Positions 11,437 through 27,026 of a DNA stretch of 64,000 nucleotides are shown here, in pieces. The translations under genes and the position numbers were made by a program. Below the pieces are notes generated by a model that was given only the letters and a program-made list of their open reading frames with translations, ran no database searches and had not been told where the DNA came from. Origin of the DNA: Umbelopsis ramanniana AG (lineage: Eukaryota > Mucoromycota > Umbelopsidomycetes > Umbelopsidales > Umbelopsidaceae); assembly GCF_025399195.1 (NCBI RefSeq), contig NW_026252109.1, forward strand, positions 186,001-250,000, written 5' to 3'. Within the stretch, counting starts at the first letter, position 1, and every line of letters begins with the position of its first letter.

Positions 11437-14400
11437 ATGTCGAAAGCGGATCACGAGGAGAGCAATTCGAGGCACGATCTAGCAAACCTGGTCAGACAGC
11501 TGGATAAGCTACGACAGTCGGCCATTCCTACTGCCAAACCTTTGAGCTCCCCCACAACCGAGTCGGTACTACAGTCATTGCTAACGATAGAGTTTCCAAC
11601 CAAGAATGTTACGGATCAGGTATGTACATTGAAGTGAAGGCATACTACACAACGGTTTATAGTATTGACTCACTAACTCTCTTTCAGAAATTTATCGACG
11701 CCATAGTATCGGGAAGTAAATCCTTAAGTTGCCAGGAGGCATGCTTTAAAGACTTTTGCGAGCTGATTTGTAAAGTGTTTTCGAAGCAGGTAGGCACCTC
11801 ATTGTCAGTAAAGCGGCATATGTTCATTGAGTTTAATAATTTATTGTTGGGAACGATGAATAGGCGAAACCTTCATCTTTAAAGCAATCAGCGTACATTT
11901 CCGTTGTCACGTTTCTTCTGGAAAACTTCAATGCGTCAACGGACGCAGAGACTAAAGTAGATATTTTGCGAGCTCTCAGTATCATCCTGTACGATAATAT
12001 ACATAATAATTCCAAGGTCAGTCATGCGATTTCCGAATAATCTTACCTGCACTACTTTGTGATTTAACACGTCCAACAGAATTTTGAAGAATTGGTTCCG
12101 CTTTTGATTCAAGTCGCGGACAAATCGACGAGACCATTAGAAGTTCGTCGAATGGCTATTAATTGTCTTGGAAACATCTGTTGCAATGCAGGTACAAAAT
12201 TGCAAAACTATTACTCGGCTATTTTTGAGGTTATCATGTCCAACATCAGCACGGTCGAACACACTTCACAAGGCACAACGATGATTGTCGCCAGATCTTT
12301 GGACTTTAATGATCAAGCTCTCAGAAGGGTATGTAGCGATTATTTTTTTTTGTTGATTTCATCAACCATCTCATTTTTGTCGTATACAGGTAGCTAGCAG
12401 TACTTTACGGTCATTACACCTTCTACTTTATGAAGACAAATCCATTTTAAGCAACAAGCTTGTAGATATTGTAGACATTATACGCACATTTGTCTTTTAC
12501 AACATTAATCCAACGACATACAAACACGCTAAAGAGGATGCTTATTTAACAACCGTTAATTCAATGCAACTTCTACCACATCAGCAGAGAATGTCCCATT
12601 TGCGGCAACAAGAGCAAACCAAGCGACTTTCGGCTGGCTTCAGTCCGCTCAGTAACCTATCAAACAATAGAGATTACGGTGCCATGAGCTCAGATTCTGA
12701 AATATCAGACTCAGAGGCGATCAACCCTGGCTCACGGAGACATAGAGATAACGCAAAGATTAGAATTAATGCTCTTCTATGTCTTCAGGCTATTGCAAAG
12801 GTAAAGGTTTATTTAACGGTGACTTATCGCCCACAGGCACCATACTGAACCATTTCGATAGACATCACCAAAAGCGTTCTACCCTTACTGGGAAAGCTTT
12901 ATACCCCACAACTTCGATCCATTTGCATATTACAACAAAATGAAAGGAACAAGCGAAACTCAGTTAGATCGGTCGTTGGCTTCATATCTTTTATATGTCG
13001 AGCATACCCATTCGCTTTTTACGATCCTATTGTTTGACCCCACCCCAAATGTAAGAATGGCTGTCAGCAATGTGCTTATGGGCATGTTGGATGGAAGCAA
13101 ACAATATCTAAGCGTCGCTGTCGCAAGGTAACTATATTTTGTCAGACAAGGTATATTTTCCATTGTATCTCACTGTATTGACTCGTCCTATTGTAGAGAT
13201 GCGAAGTCTACATCCTTCACCTCTTTGTCAGAAAAGGTCGCCACCATCGCCCGCGACTTACATAATGGACTACGGTGTGCTCTTGAAATGGAAACGAATC
13301 CGACGATCACAGTGCAGCTGTTCAAGGTAAGGTGCATCGATATTGTGCGGATCCATTTGTACTTAGTCTGACCAATCTATGCTGTAGTGTTTTACTCTGT
13401 TGATTCAAAATAGTTCCTACGACCGACTGGCGAAAGGTTATGTGCCCAAGATTTATACCAAGTTAATCCAGTATATAGATCATTCAGGTATGAACCTCGG
13501 CTGTTGCAGATGGAGTCCACGGTAGACTGACCAATTTCGATAGATCATCGGATAGCAGTAGGCGCTTTAGCTACTTTGTATGCACTTCTGGATAACAAGT
13601 CAGCGGCCGAAGAGATTCGATCAACTATCACATTAACAGACCCTTCGAATCAACTCGATGGCCACTTGCAGTTAGAATCAATGGGATTGAATGCCGACCT
13701 TTTCAAGTTTATACAGGATAAAATTAAACAACGAAGTCAAGCTGGCTCAGAGACATTAGAACCTATTATGTTTGCTCTCGAATCTTGGAATATTCTTTCA
13801 GCGTGCACGCGAACTCAACCTCTTTGGCTGCCACACTTATGGAAAATTGCAGCTTCCAGCTTCCCTGATATTTTGGATGATGAAGATGTAACATTGCGAT
13901 GCAGCGCCATTCGCTTTATTGATAGCTATGCGAATGCCTTGAACGAAAAACCATCGTCGGAAATGGATCACCAGGCGACACTAGATTGGTGGACAACAGT
14001 AATAGAACAGTACATTCAAAAGACTACTCAAGACAGTGACTATCAAGTTCGAGCATTGGCTTGCGATTGTATGTCGGTGATATCTCAGGAAACATTTGAG
14101 GCAATGAATGTAAGTAATTTATACAACATCTTTGTCCACCTAGTTTTTTGCATGGATTACTAACTGCCAGCCATTAATAGCCACGACGTCAACGTCTTTG
14201 TATCAGCCTATTAGTGCCTCTAGCTGAAGATGAGCATGCTGACGTCCGCGCTGCCGCATGTCATGCTTTAGGAGTACTAGTTGTTTTCCCAAGTCTTAGA
14301 GAGGTAGGAGTGCCTTCATAATGATTACATTACATACATCTTATCTGACCATGAGATTTTCTTATGTCATTAGGATCCAATGTTTACATCAGATGTTGCT

Positions 14401-15228
14401 CTTGCTATGCTTGAACAAATGGAGGACAAAAGCCTTTTTGTTAAAGTACGCGCAAGCTGGACGCTAGCCAACCTTTGTGATGCCCTAGTACTGGAACAGC
14501 AAAGTAATTCTGATTTTGACATCAACGACATTCTTTCTTTGGAACTTTGGTGCAAGGTCACAGCAGCTGCGGCTGGTGCCGCAAATGACAATGATAAAGT
14601 AAGCTAAGGGGGAAGAATATTGTCTTGTAAATGTCTACTCAGCTTATAATCTATTCTATAGCTCAAATCAAATGGTGTCCGGGCATTAGGAAGTGTGACA
14701 AGGATTGCACCGCTCAAATATTTGGATAGCTTACCAGGAAGGCGATGCATAGAGCCCATTATGGGAGCAATGATCAAAAATATTGAAAGCGGAACGCTCA
14801 AGGCTAGATGGAACGCATGCCATGCAGCTGGTAACATTTTACGCAATGCTAATTTTCCTATCGGTTCCAATCGGTGGACGGTACCGTTCTATGAAGCCTT
14901 ACTGAAATCGCTACGACAATGCAAAAACTTCAAAGTTCGCATACATGCTTGTGCAGCACTTGGTTCATCCACACAAAGATCCCAGTATGGTACTGAGGCA
15001 ATGTACTTCAAAATACTCAATTCTGTAAAGGAATGCTTGAAGGATATAGATCAAGATCTCCCTGATATATCTTTCATGGAGATGCGGTATAAAGAGCAGC
15101 TCAAAGAACAGGCAAGTAGTTGTTTGGCGGGAATTTGGGGCGGTGACACTTGCGTTTTACTGACACAACCTTTTGCACGGTAATAATAGCTTGAAGAAAC
15201 AGTAGCAAAACTTGAGCTTATTTCCTAG
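11437..15228 (+). CDS. HEATR6: HEAT-repeat protein HEATR6 homolog
   Basis: Multi-exon gene from ATG 11437 (MSKADHEESNSRHDLANLV). It matches animal HEATR6: INALLCLQAIAK, then a conserved block in which each residue run ends in LDGSKQYLSVAVAR, then ATIARDLHNGLRCALEMETN, and the C-terminal NGVRALGSVTRI, LKARWNACHAAGNILRNANF and CKNFKVRIHACAALGS. HEAT helices fill most of the protein; molecular function is unknown even in animals. The last exon is best read through a GC-AG intron at 15112-15189, giving the ending LEETVAKLELIS and a stop at 15226-15228. Without it the frame reads to a stop at 15181-15183 with an unrelated 20-residue tail. It shares a 256-bp promoter with the trimethyllysine dioxygenase gene and is followed by the ABCD gene on the same strand. 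Confidence 0.85.
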
Positions 15229-15823
15229 AGTTTGCATTGAGACGACTGCTGGATATCAGTCTTTGCAAAAGAACATTCTCCTCCTTTTTTTTTCGAAACT
15301 AATTCCAATAAAATGATTAATGGATATTGAAAAATAGCTGCAGTGTGATGCAGAAGCATCCAAAGACCTCAATTTCCTAGCCATTAATTGAAACTGCAGA
15401 GCAGCCTCTGAGAAAATTCGATATTAATGATTATCGTATAGCTTTGAATATTGTTGTCGTCTTTCATTTCAAATTACATTTTCCAGACTTGCTGAACTGT
15501 TGGTTATGCAAAATAAAAAAGATTGCATTTTGTGTGATCTCTACTACAAAAGCTGCCTATGCTACATTTCCGTAGCAGTAAAATGACTAGATTCAGTGGC
15601 TTTTATATTGAATGCGTCTTCTTCTGCTGTTATTTAACAAATCAACTACTTCTTTACTCGTATCGCTGGGCTCCGATTTGTTGCACACATTTCACATGTC
15701 AAAAATAATCACATGCATTTCAAAGTCACGTTGGCATTACAGTGCCATCAAAGCTGCTTCACTTTGATACTTTTGTTGCTTTAGGTGCTAGCCATTCCTT
15801 TTGATTGCCATCTCTTTTACCGC
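15229..15823. other. Intergenic, HEATR6 to ABCD transporter
   Basis: About 595 bp of AT-rich sequence between two genes on the + strand. It should contain the HEATR6 3' end (AATAAA at 15307-15312) and the ABCD promoter. I see no ORF of interest, RNA gene or repeat. Confidence 0.6.
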
Positions 15824-18915
<3,092 letters not shown>

Positions 18916-19657
18916 ACATGAACATCCCTTTATAAAAATAATTTTATGTATTCTCGCGATTGGAAGAGTGGAAGGTCTCTCTCTCTCTCCTATGGGTTTA
19001 TGAATGCTGTATTGGAGATGTAAAATGACTGATAAACATAGAACGTTTGACTGCTTGAGGTACAATAATTGACTGGCACGTAATCAGGGGTTCAGTAGGT
19101 AACATATTACTATCAACATATAAAATGCCATCATAAATCACTCTGAAGGTGCACTGAAGCTTTTATTTAACGAGTTCATCGTCATATGAGAAAGAAAGAA
19201 AGGAGATATGGGTCCGCCCGCCTCATTTGGCAATTTTCACGTGACTCCGAAATTTTGCCTCCAGGGGCGTGCTGGGGTTATGAACAGAGCTGTAGGCTGC
19301 AAGGTAAAGATCTTCCTCTATCTTCTGCCAATCTCAAGGGTAATGCACACCTCACCTTTTGCAAACATGCGCCAAAGTTCATATTACTAACGGATGAAAC
19401 CATTTTTCCATTATATGTTATCACTTTTCACTTTAAAATTGACCATCCATCCACCTATCCATCCATCATATATCTGCATGCATCTTATCATCCATGACAC
19501 TATTATTCGGCATAATCCATTGTATCCATGATGATTTATGTCCATCTATCCATTATCGACCTCCGTGTTACGATATTCACGATATTGCTCAACATTCTGT
19601 ACATTTCCTACCATCCAACTTTTTTTGGTGCAACATTTTCACCATTAGACATTCCAA
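18916..19657. other. Intergenic, ABCD transporter to eL34
   Basis: About 740 bp with a short CT repeat (18979-18990), repeated TCCATCCA words at 19446-19470 and one TCACGTGAC element. It should hold the eL34 promoter and 5' UTR. No coding sequence recognised. Confidence 0.55.
19237..19245. promoter_or_regulatory. E-box TCACGTGAC upstream of eL34
   Basis: Nine-base element with a perfect CACGTG core about 410 bp before the eL34 start. The same nine bases occur upstream of the mitochondrial ribosomal protein gene at 37666-37674. Confidence 0.4.
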
Positions 19658-20260
19658 ATGGCCCCTCGAGTTACTTACAGACGTCGTCTTTCTTACAACA
19701 CCCGTTCCAACAGAACCCGTGTCGTTAAGACCCCTGGTATGCAGCATTTCTATTCATGAATGGAAAAGTGATTCAGCGGTCGATGTAAACGAGCGAACAG
19801 AGCAAGCATTATGCCCATTTCTCTGTGCTCAGTTTTTGCTTCTTGACAAATGCTCATGAACGACACTTGAACACTACCACTCTCATTTGACAAAACTAAC
19901 CGTGTGTCTTTCTTGCTCCAGGTGGTAACCTCAACCTCCAGTACGAGAAGAAGCCTGCCACCGCCCCCCGTTGCGGTGACTGTGGTGACAAGCTCGCTGG
20001 TGTAAGTGTTTTTTTTTTTTCTTTTCGTCGATGTAGGCGTATTGCATATAACAGACCCACTCATATTTGGATCATATTAGGTCATTGCTCTCCGTCCCCG
20101 TGAGTATGCTCAGGTTTCCAAGACCAAGAAGACTGTCAGCCGTGCCTATGGTGGATCTCGCTGCTCTCACTGCGTCCGCAACAGAATCGTTCGCGCTTTC
20201 TTGATTGAGGAGCAAAAGATCGTCAAGAAGGTCCTCAAGTCCCAGAGCGAGAAGAAATAA
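19658..20260 (+). CDS. RPL34: 60S ribosomal protein eL34
   Basis: Three exons (19658-19736, 19922-20001, 20081-20260) give 112 residues: [18 protein letters not shown] at the start, a zinc-ribbon-like pair of Cys motifs (CGDCGD and CSHCVRNRI) and a Lys-rich end ([11 protein letters not shown]). Length and sequence match eukaryotic eL34 throughout. It is a structural protein of the large cytosolic ribosomal subunit. The first intron, 185 nt, is longer than most introns here; I looked for snoRNA C and D boxes in it and saw none. The 3' end converges on ESF1. Confidence 0.97.
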
Positions 20261-20477
20261 GTTGCACATTTTTCGTAAATGGGTACAAAAAATTTAAACC
20301 GAAATGCTTTGTGATTGAATAAAACCTTCATAAGCTATCATCAATAATCTTGAACAGCAGGCATGTGGAGAAGGAGGAGGTCACGAAGCAATTGTGATGC
20401 GAAATGGGGATTCTTTTATTATTATTATTTACTGAAAATGGGGTTCTATGAGTGAGTGGTTGCGAACAGTCAGTTTT

Positions 20478-23038
20478 TTAATTTGACTTGGACCGTTTGC
20501 CCTTGGGTTTTTCAGCACTACCCGCATTCAAAGCACCTTTTCGCTTGACAGAGCTGACAAGCGCAGCTAAGGAAGCGTCTTTGATGTTTGAGTTTTCAGC
20601 AGTGGATTGTGGCTAAAAAGGCAACAAATTAGTATTGCTTGTTCATTTCAACTGCTCTACTCAGCTTAAATTGATCTCGGTTCGAGCTACTTACTTTCTT
20701 AATTTTAGTGATCATACTGTTCTTGGCCCACTTTTCTTCAGTATTGCCGCCGTTCTTCAGCTTCTTTTGTCTGGACTGCATAAGCGTGGTCATAGCCTTG
20801 GTCTTCTTGAAGTGAGGGTTGGTAGGATCGATAGCGAAGTGATGCGACTCTTGCAGAGCAGCGAAACGAGGATCTTGTGTATTGATTTCAAAGTCATCAG
20901 TTTCCTCCAACAACTTCTTGGCCTTCTTGCCAATCTTGCCCTTCTTTGATGCAAGCTTTTCACGCTTCAAAACTTCCTTCATATCAAAACCTTCGCCCTT
21001 GTTAGCAGAGTCACCAAGTAGGAGCTCAAGCTCAGCCTTCTTCTTTTGCTGCTCAATGCGCTCTTCCTTGGTTTGCTTCTTTGATTTGGATTTGGATTTT
21101 GGCTTAGCAGGCTCTGCGCTGTTGAGAACAACATCACCCATTGCTTCCTTGAACCATGGATCTGAAGTGTCGATTTCACCTTCTGATGAGTCCTCATCCA
21201 CAGCTTCATAGATGGGTCGTTAATATGGAATTGTTTCTATACCGTGGGAATTGATTCATGTGTATAACTTACCCTTAGCAGTGATAGCATTCTGCTTGGC
21301 CAATTTCTTCTTCATTCTCTTCTCCTTTGCCTTACGCTTGTACGCCTCAATGGTGGTTTCTTCAACCTCTTCCTCTTCGCTCTCTGGCTGCTGCTTCTCC
21401 TTAGCGGCTGTGACAGCTTCACTCAAACCAGGAGTAAATGTAATTTCCATGTTGCCTTCACCTGCTGCACCGTCATCATCTTCATAGTTGGCATTGCCGT
21501 CATTATCATTGGAGAGGTCAGCAAGCAATTTCTTGTACTTGGCGGTTGATTTCTCCAAATCTTCATCATCCGATTCTTCTTCCGAAGATGAAGCAAGGTA
21601 TGCACTGAAATCCATGTTTTCAACGTCTTCCTTTGTGAACTTGCGGCGAGTCATATTCATGCGATCATGATCGTCTTCATCCCACGTAAGTTTGACGTTA
21701 GAGTGTTGCAAAGCCTAAGTAATACCAGTCAGCATCTGTAAACTTTGCATCATGCACTTTGTCTACTCACCTCTGTAACATATTCTAACGGTCTATAATT
21801 CTCGGGAGCATGGTTGGCCGTGTCTCGAGGAGTGTCATCAAAGGTCATCTCATCGGGTATATATCGAAGATCAAAGAAGTTTGCGCTGCGCTCGAATTCA
21901 GCGCCATCACATGATTCGTAGATGGAGCGAGCAGTGGAGAGCTTGTCGCATTCAATAACGGCATAGTAATACCTATATGACGAGTATGTCTTAAGATGCT
22001 GGAATATAACCAAGATAACATGAGTACGAATAAGTTACTTACTTTAGTCGATCCAACTGATATTTACGAAGGGCTTCTGCATCAAACTCTTCACCATTCT
22101 TTGTTTGCTCTGCCAGGATAGACTTTTCTGTGATTTCGTTGTCATCATCATCACTTTCCGCATCCTTCTTTGCTTTGGCATCTCGGAAAATCTCGGCGGG
22201 TGGACCTTCTACTTCCTCCTTAGCCATACGCTCCTTACCAAACTCAGATGGATACACTGTGACAGACTTGATGACGGAGCCGCTTGGCTTGAACCCATTC
22301 AAAACCTTGAGAATATCAAGGGCCTTCACTTTATCCCAGTCCAAATTGACCAATGCAAGGCGGCAGGTTTCATCACCGGTTGGAATCTAGCAAAGATCAA
22401 TTGTAATGAGCAAAAAGGCTTTTTGCATGAATAAGATGAAATATACCAACAACATACCTCTTCCTCTTCCTCTTCTTCCTCTTCCTCGTCTTCTTCATCT
22501 TCCGATTCGGATGACGAGACGCCTTCACCACGCATACGATCCACGAATTTGAACTCTTCGTGGTCATCTTCGTCATCTGAGTCTTCTTCGTCGTCGAGGT
22601 TGCCTTCGTCTTCTTCCAGCTCTTTTTCAAGTTGCTCCACAGTCTTGTATTCTTCCTCATCAGAGCTGCCTCCCTGTTCTTCGTCATCGCTCGATCCACC
22701 TTCTTCATCATCATCTAGTCGATAAAATCGCTTCATTTCATTTTCTTTGCTTTTAGCCTGGAGTTTTCTACCGTACTTGTCAACCTTGGCTAATAAAGCA
22801 TTATAAGTATCTCTATCAATGTTGTCCCAATACTGAGGCCAGACTTACGAGCTGATGTGAATTCGTCTTGATCCAACATGGATGCAAAACGCTTGTCAAT
22901 GGCCACCTTGTTGTCCTTTCGCTTCGGTCTCATGAACCGAGGATCCCGGTGAACATGAGCAAATCTGGGATCGGTGGTGGCTGGAGCGTTATCATGTTGC
23001 CTTTGAGGCTTCTTGTTGGAACCCCTCTTTTGAACCAT
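20478..23038 (-). CDS. ESF1: ESF1 nucleolar pre-rRNA processing protein
   Basis: Multi-exon gene starting MVQKRGSNKKPQRQ. DPRFAHVHRDPRFMRPKRK precedes long acidic runs (EEDEEEEE, DEEDSDDEDDHEEF), then a conserved central region with LALVNLDWDKVKALDILKVLNGF and YRPLEYV, and a C-terminal NUC153-type segment (DPRFAALQESHHFAIDPTNP). The last exon ends KGKRSKSN with the stop at 20478-20480. ESF1 acts in the nucleolus in early 18S rRNA maturation. Acidic and basic low-complexity blocks are normal for the family. It is divergent from ERH, 179 bp between start codons, and convergent with eL34. Confidence 0.93.
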
Positions 23039-23217
23039 TGTATAGAACTTTGAACCAAGCGGGATACTATTCTGTGCGAACAAGGGAAAAAAAAAAAAAA
23101 GAATGGCAAAAAATGGAGGCTGTGACTGCTTTCAATTTCCTGGTCGAAGCTCGTTGAACGACCAGCGAGATCGCAAAGGACGTCTCGTATCCATTTTGAT
23201 AGATCCAAGTAGCAGTC
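23039..23217. promoter_or_regulatory. Bidirectional promoter, ESF1 / ERH
   Basis: 179 bp between divergent start codons, with an A14 tract at 23087-23100. No other element recognised. Confidence 0.7.
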
Positions 23218-24018
23218 ATGGTAAGAATCAAGTTTATTGATAACGCTATTCAACTTGCAAAGGCTCATATAATTGTTTACAGACTGTACACACCATCTTG
23301 CTTGTTCAGAATACACAAACTCCAAGGTAAAGAGACCTCCGCGCATTCACGCATCACGACGTATACTTATTGAAGCTTACACCCCTTGCAGCTCGAGAAC
23401 ATACTAGTAAGTTGATTTGGCCAAGAAATTGTGTGCATGCTGAACATTTATGATTGACGCATGTCATCAGTGACTTCAACACGGTAGCTGAGGCTATGGA
23501 TCGTAAGCATCACTGCTGGACTCTGTTTACGATATGCTAAAGACGTCGTTGCTAAATCGATATTGATGGATTTGCAGAGATAGCAACCTTGTATGAACAA
23601 CGACTTCAAAAGGAGAACCCACGGTTGGCACAACTTCAGTATAGGTGTTTGTCTATCTGACCTTTTGTAAATTTAGCAAGCGTGCGCGAACTAACGTAAT
23701 TTTGGACTGGATTTAGAGCACAAGATTTATTACAATTCATCGATAATCATAGAGAATTTGTGGCATTGGTGTTTTCTCCTGCTCAACAGGTGAGTATTGC
23801 AATCTCACCAGGGGGCACATCATTTGAAAATATCAATATTTACTCACGTTGATCCCTCATAGAACTATGCGCCTCACGATAAAGAATGGATCAAAGAAAA
23901 ACTCTTGAACCATCTTGGACGACAACAGCCAGCACCACAACAACAACAGCCGAGTCGCGGTGGAGCTTCGTCCAATAGATCCAATATTCAGAGTCGCCTC
24001 GGGAATCAGAGGTTTTAA
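23218..24018 (+). CDS. ERH: Enhancer of rudimentary homolog (ERH)
   Basis: Seven exons: 23218-23220, 23283-23326, 23391-23405, 23471-23502, 23578-23644, 23717-23789 and 23863-24018, totalling 129 residues in one frame. The start MTVHTILLVQNTQTP and the C-terminal block HDKEWIKEKLLNHL match animal ERH (SHTILLVQPT and NKDWIKEKIYVLL); SRTY and FIDNHREFVALVF match between. ERH is a small dimeric cofactor in RNA elimination and splicing complexes (with Mmi1 in fission yeast) and is missing from budding yeast. The first exon codes only for Met, and one exon is 15 nt. A Gln/Pro-rich then Arg/Gly/Ser-rich tail of about 30 residues exceeds the animal length. Confidence 0.93.
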
Positions 24019-24168
24019 GTAGAAAAATAAAATAAAAGGAGATGAAGCACGATGACAGTTGCCTTTTCCACCTTCACCCTTCAACTCCTCCCCTTTTTTT
24101 TTTTGGCTCAGGCTGACCAGTTTCCAAGTCTGTGCTCTTTCTTCTTTTTTTTTTTTTCTTCTCATCTG
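24019..24168. promoter_or_regulatory. Short ERH-to-Rrm4-like spacer with T tracts
   Basis: 150 bp between the ERH stop and the next ATG on the same strand. It must hold ERH 3' signals and the promoter of the next gene. T11 (24094-24104) and T13 (24145-24157) tracts are the only obvious features. Confidence 0.5.
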
Positions 24169-26683
24169 ATGACGGACACTGTCGGTTACGCTCCGGTCAT
24201 CAAGTTGCCACGATCCAAAAGCTCATCTTCCAACTTTCCAACGCGTCGTGATAAGTCCGACCACCTAGTCTCAGACACTCTCTACTTTGAAGGACTGTCT
24301 CGGACTGACCAAATAACAGAAGATGACTTGATGGACTTGATGCATGATTGCCAGCCCCTTGAGTAAGTGTGTGATCCATCATACATGATTCTGGGAGAAC
24401 CTATGCTCAATTTTTGATGCTTCTTGACTAGAATTCACTTGGAGCCAGACACAGTGGTGGATGGTCATATCAAGTTCGCCACCAAAGATGGAGCTGACAG
24501 AGCGTATACTCTGTTCAACTGGATCAGTCTTCCTGACGGTGATAAGCTTCAGCTCCATATGCACCACCCGAGCGAAGGCGCCAATCCTAAGCCAGAAGCC
24601 ATCATCTTGCAAGCTAAACATTTACCACTTCACACGAACAATAGTTCCTTGTACGACCTGTTCCGTCCCTATGGACCAATCTTTCTTTGTAAGACCGTGG
24701 CGGAAAATGGTTCGGCATTCGAAGGGACAGCGCTCATTCATTACTTCAAGCAACTGGATGCAGACTCGGCTTTGGGAGCTATGGTCAGTAGAGAAAAAGT
24801 CACGTTGGGTTTGGTCTTGGCGTGAAAATTTTAAAAAAAAAAATAACAATCTTTTCGTTTCATTGCTATTAGAACGGAAGTGAAATCGACGGTAATCTAA
24901 TGTAAGTACAAATGACCTTAGCGAAGCATAACCCTGCAGCGTCTAAAACTCTCCCTCCCTCTGCTCTCAGATCTGTTGTTCCTTTCAACCCCCCTACGAC
25001 AAGGAAGCGACCCCAATCCATGATGCTGCCGCCCACGTCCAAAATATCTGCATTTGGCAATTTCCCAGTGAGTGTTGCATGTGTAGTGCATGGGCTCCCT
25101 TCTTTTTTGAGACCACAAGTAAATTAATCCCCCATCGTCACAATAGAATTCACCAGGCCGAGAAAACCCTATCGAAAGCCCCGTGGATTTCAAGAACCTT
25201 TACATCAAGAACTTGGATATTGGTATTAAGAGCCCTGATTTGTTCAATTTGTTCAAGGGCTTCGGGCACGTTGTGTCAGCGAGGGTGATGAGCAATCCTG
25301 CTACCGGCTACTCCAAAGGTTACGGGTTTGTCAGTTATACCAGTCCAGTGTCGGCATCAAACGCCCTTCAGGAAATGAACGGTCGTATGATTGGATCCAA
25401 ACCTTTGATTGTGGCCTTCCATGAGCCCAAAAAGCCCAAGCCTGAGAAACGAATGCAAGCGTCTCCTCCCGAATCATGGTCTTCCACAGCATACGGTCAA
25501 GGGGCTTACTCTCCACCCGAGACGTCTGACAGTGGAAGCTTCCCCCCTCAATCGTTTCAGGACTCCAAGCCGCAAATGGATTCACCACCTGCTGGCACTG
25601 GTTTAAACATCATTCCGAACATTGAGGAAGAGCCGGAAAATGTGAACCAAGTGTCCGAACGAATGAGAGATTTGGATATTGGTCAGAAGGCTCCTACTGA
25701 AGCCATCGGAAAGCTAAGTCAACCAAAACCTAGCGACAAGCCACGATCACTGGCTTCGCTGGCTTCACTAGCCTCTGGTACCGCCATCGCAGTTTCGCCA
25801 CCCCAACTGTCGGGATCCAATGAATATAAGGTCACTATGGAAGGACGCCCGACTCTCCGACGCCGCAACTCTTTGGAATCAGTCAGTTCGGTAGTGACCG
25901 AGACAAGCTCGGCCATGAAGCACCAGAAGATGGCAGAGGCCGTCATGCAATGCGGAGATTATGGCAATAAGGTGAATGATATTGTTGACATGTTGTTGAC
26001 ACTCAAGCGCAAGGATCGCTCTCTGTGTCTATTTAATGAAGACTTTTTACGCGAAAAAATTGAACTCGCCTTGGAAGCTTTGGAAACTTTTGATGAAGAG
26101 GAGGAAGACGAGGAGGAGGATGAACCTGTGGGCTATTTACCTCCTAGTCGCGTTCAACGAACACACACCTCTCCACCTGATCTTGGTCGTAGCCGTGCAA
26201 ACCATCGCATGTCGCTTCCCCCCAATTTTGCCTACATTATGCCCCCCAATAACCCAGCTCTCGCCGAAATTGCCTTACCCAAAAGGGAATCCAAAGCTAT
26301 ACCCATTGTTGCTCCACCTCCGGAGCAAACTCGACCCAAATCAGAAGTCGCCAAGAAGCAACCGGCTCCCGCAGCAAAGGAAAAGGGTCATGACATTGAC
26401 AAATTCCTCGATTCTATAAAGGAGAAACCGATCCATGAGCAAAAACAGCAACTCGGTGACCGACTCTTTCCTTTGGTCAAGGTGCGTACTGAGCATGTAG
26501 AGAGAATGTATGTTAGCTCTTCTAACCCATCCCATTTGATATCACTAGGCGACAGGGACAAAGCAAGCCCCAAAAGTTACCATTAGACTGCTTGATACCA
26601 TTGATTTACGAGAGCTGGCTCATTTGATGTACGATCAGGAACTATTAGCAGGCAAAGTGGAGGCGGTTTTTGCATCCATGTAA
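24169..26683 (+). CDS. Rrm4-like RNA-binding protein (3 RRM, MLLE)
   Basis: Exons 24169-24362, 24432-24783, 24873-24901 (29 nt), 24971-25067, 25147-26481 and 26549-26683 give 713 residues. RRM1 spans about residues 37-110, RRM2 about 120-198 and RRM3 about 240-316; RRM3 has RNP2 LYIKNL, RNP1 KGYGFVSY and a PABP-like exit VAFHEPKKPKPEKR. A shortened MLLE-like helical unit lies near 486-540 (VDMLLTLKRKDRS then FLREKIELALEAL). A full PABC/MLLE domain ends the protein (EQKQQLGDRLFPLVK, LLDTIDLRELAHLM, KVEAVFASM). Three N-terminal RRMs plus C-terminal MLLEs are the layout of Ustilago Rrm4, which carries mRNA on moving endosomes via PAM2 protein Upa1. PABP is the alternative but has four RRMs. Role here is inferred. 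Confidence 0.8.
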
Positions 26684-27026
26684 CGGAAACCGGCTTTAAA
26701 AGCATCCTTCTTTTTACGTTCTTCCCACCCCCAATATATAGTATCATGTTGTTACGAATACAAATGGACGTCCCATCATGACTTTGAACAGTTTTGGTTT
26801 GGCTATCTGCATATAATCCATCCTAACACTGTATTGGTTCTCTTGTTTTTCTTTGTCTTCTTTTCTTTACGAGCATTAGCTTTAATTTATTCGTTTCATG
26901 CTGTAACAACCCATGGCTGTTCAGCGAACTCGTTGTAATAGAAACATCTTAAATATCATAATTATGCGGAGGATGGGTCGAAGGTGATAAATGCAAAATA
27001 GAAAGGGAATAGTACTGGAGGATCAC
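26684..27026. other. Convergent 3' spacer, Rrm4-like / lipase
   Basis: About 340 bp of AT-rich sequence holding the 3' ends of two convergent genes. No further gene or RNA recognised. Confidence 0.6.

Noticed and set aside
19737-19921. Long first intron of eL34 as a snoRNA host
   Set aside because: No TGATGA C box or CTGA D box in a sensible arrangement was seen.
20882-21670. Ser-rich ORFs on the + strand across ESF1
   Set aside because: They are the complement of acidic and Lys-rich ESF1 codons and have no family resemblance.
24902-24940. Frameshift or stop (ATGTAA) in the second RRM of the Rrm4-like gene
   Set aside because: A 69-nt GT-AG intron at 24902-24970 restores the RRM beta-4 strand (GNLISVVPF) and the reading frame.
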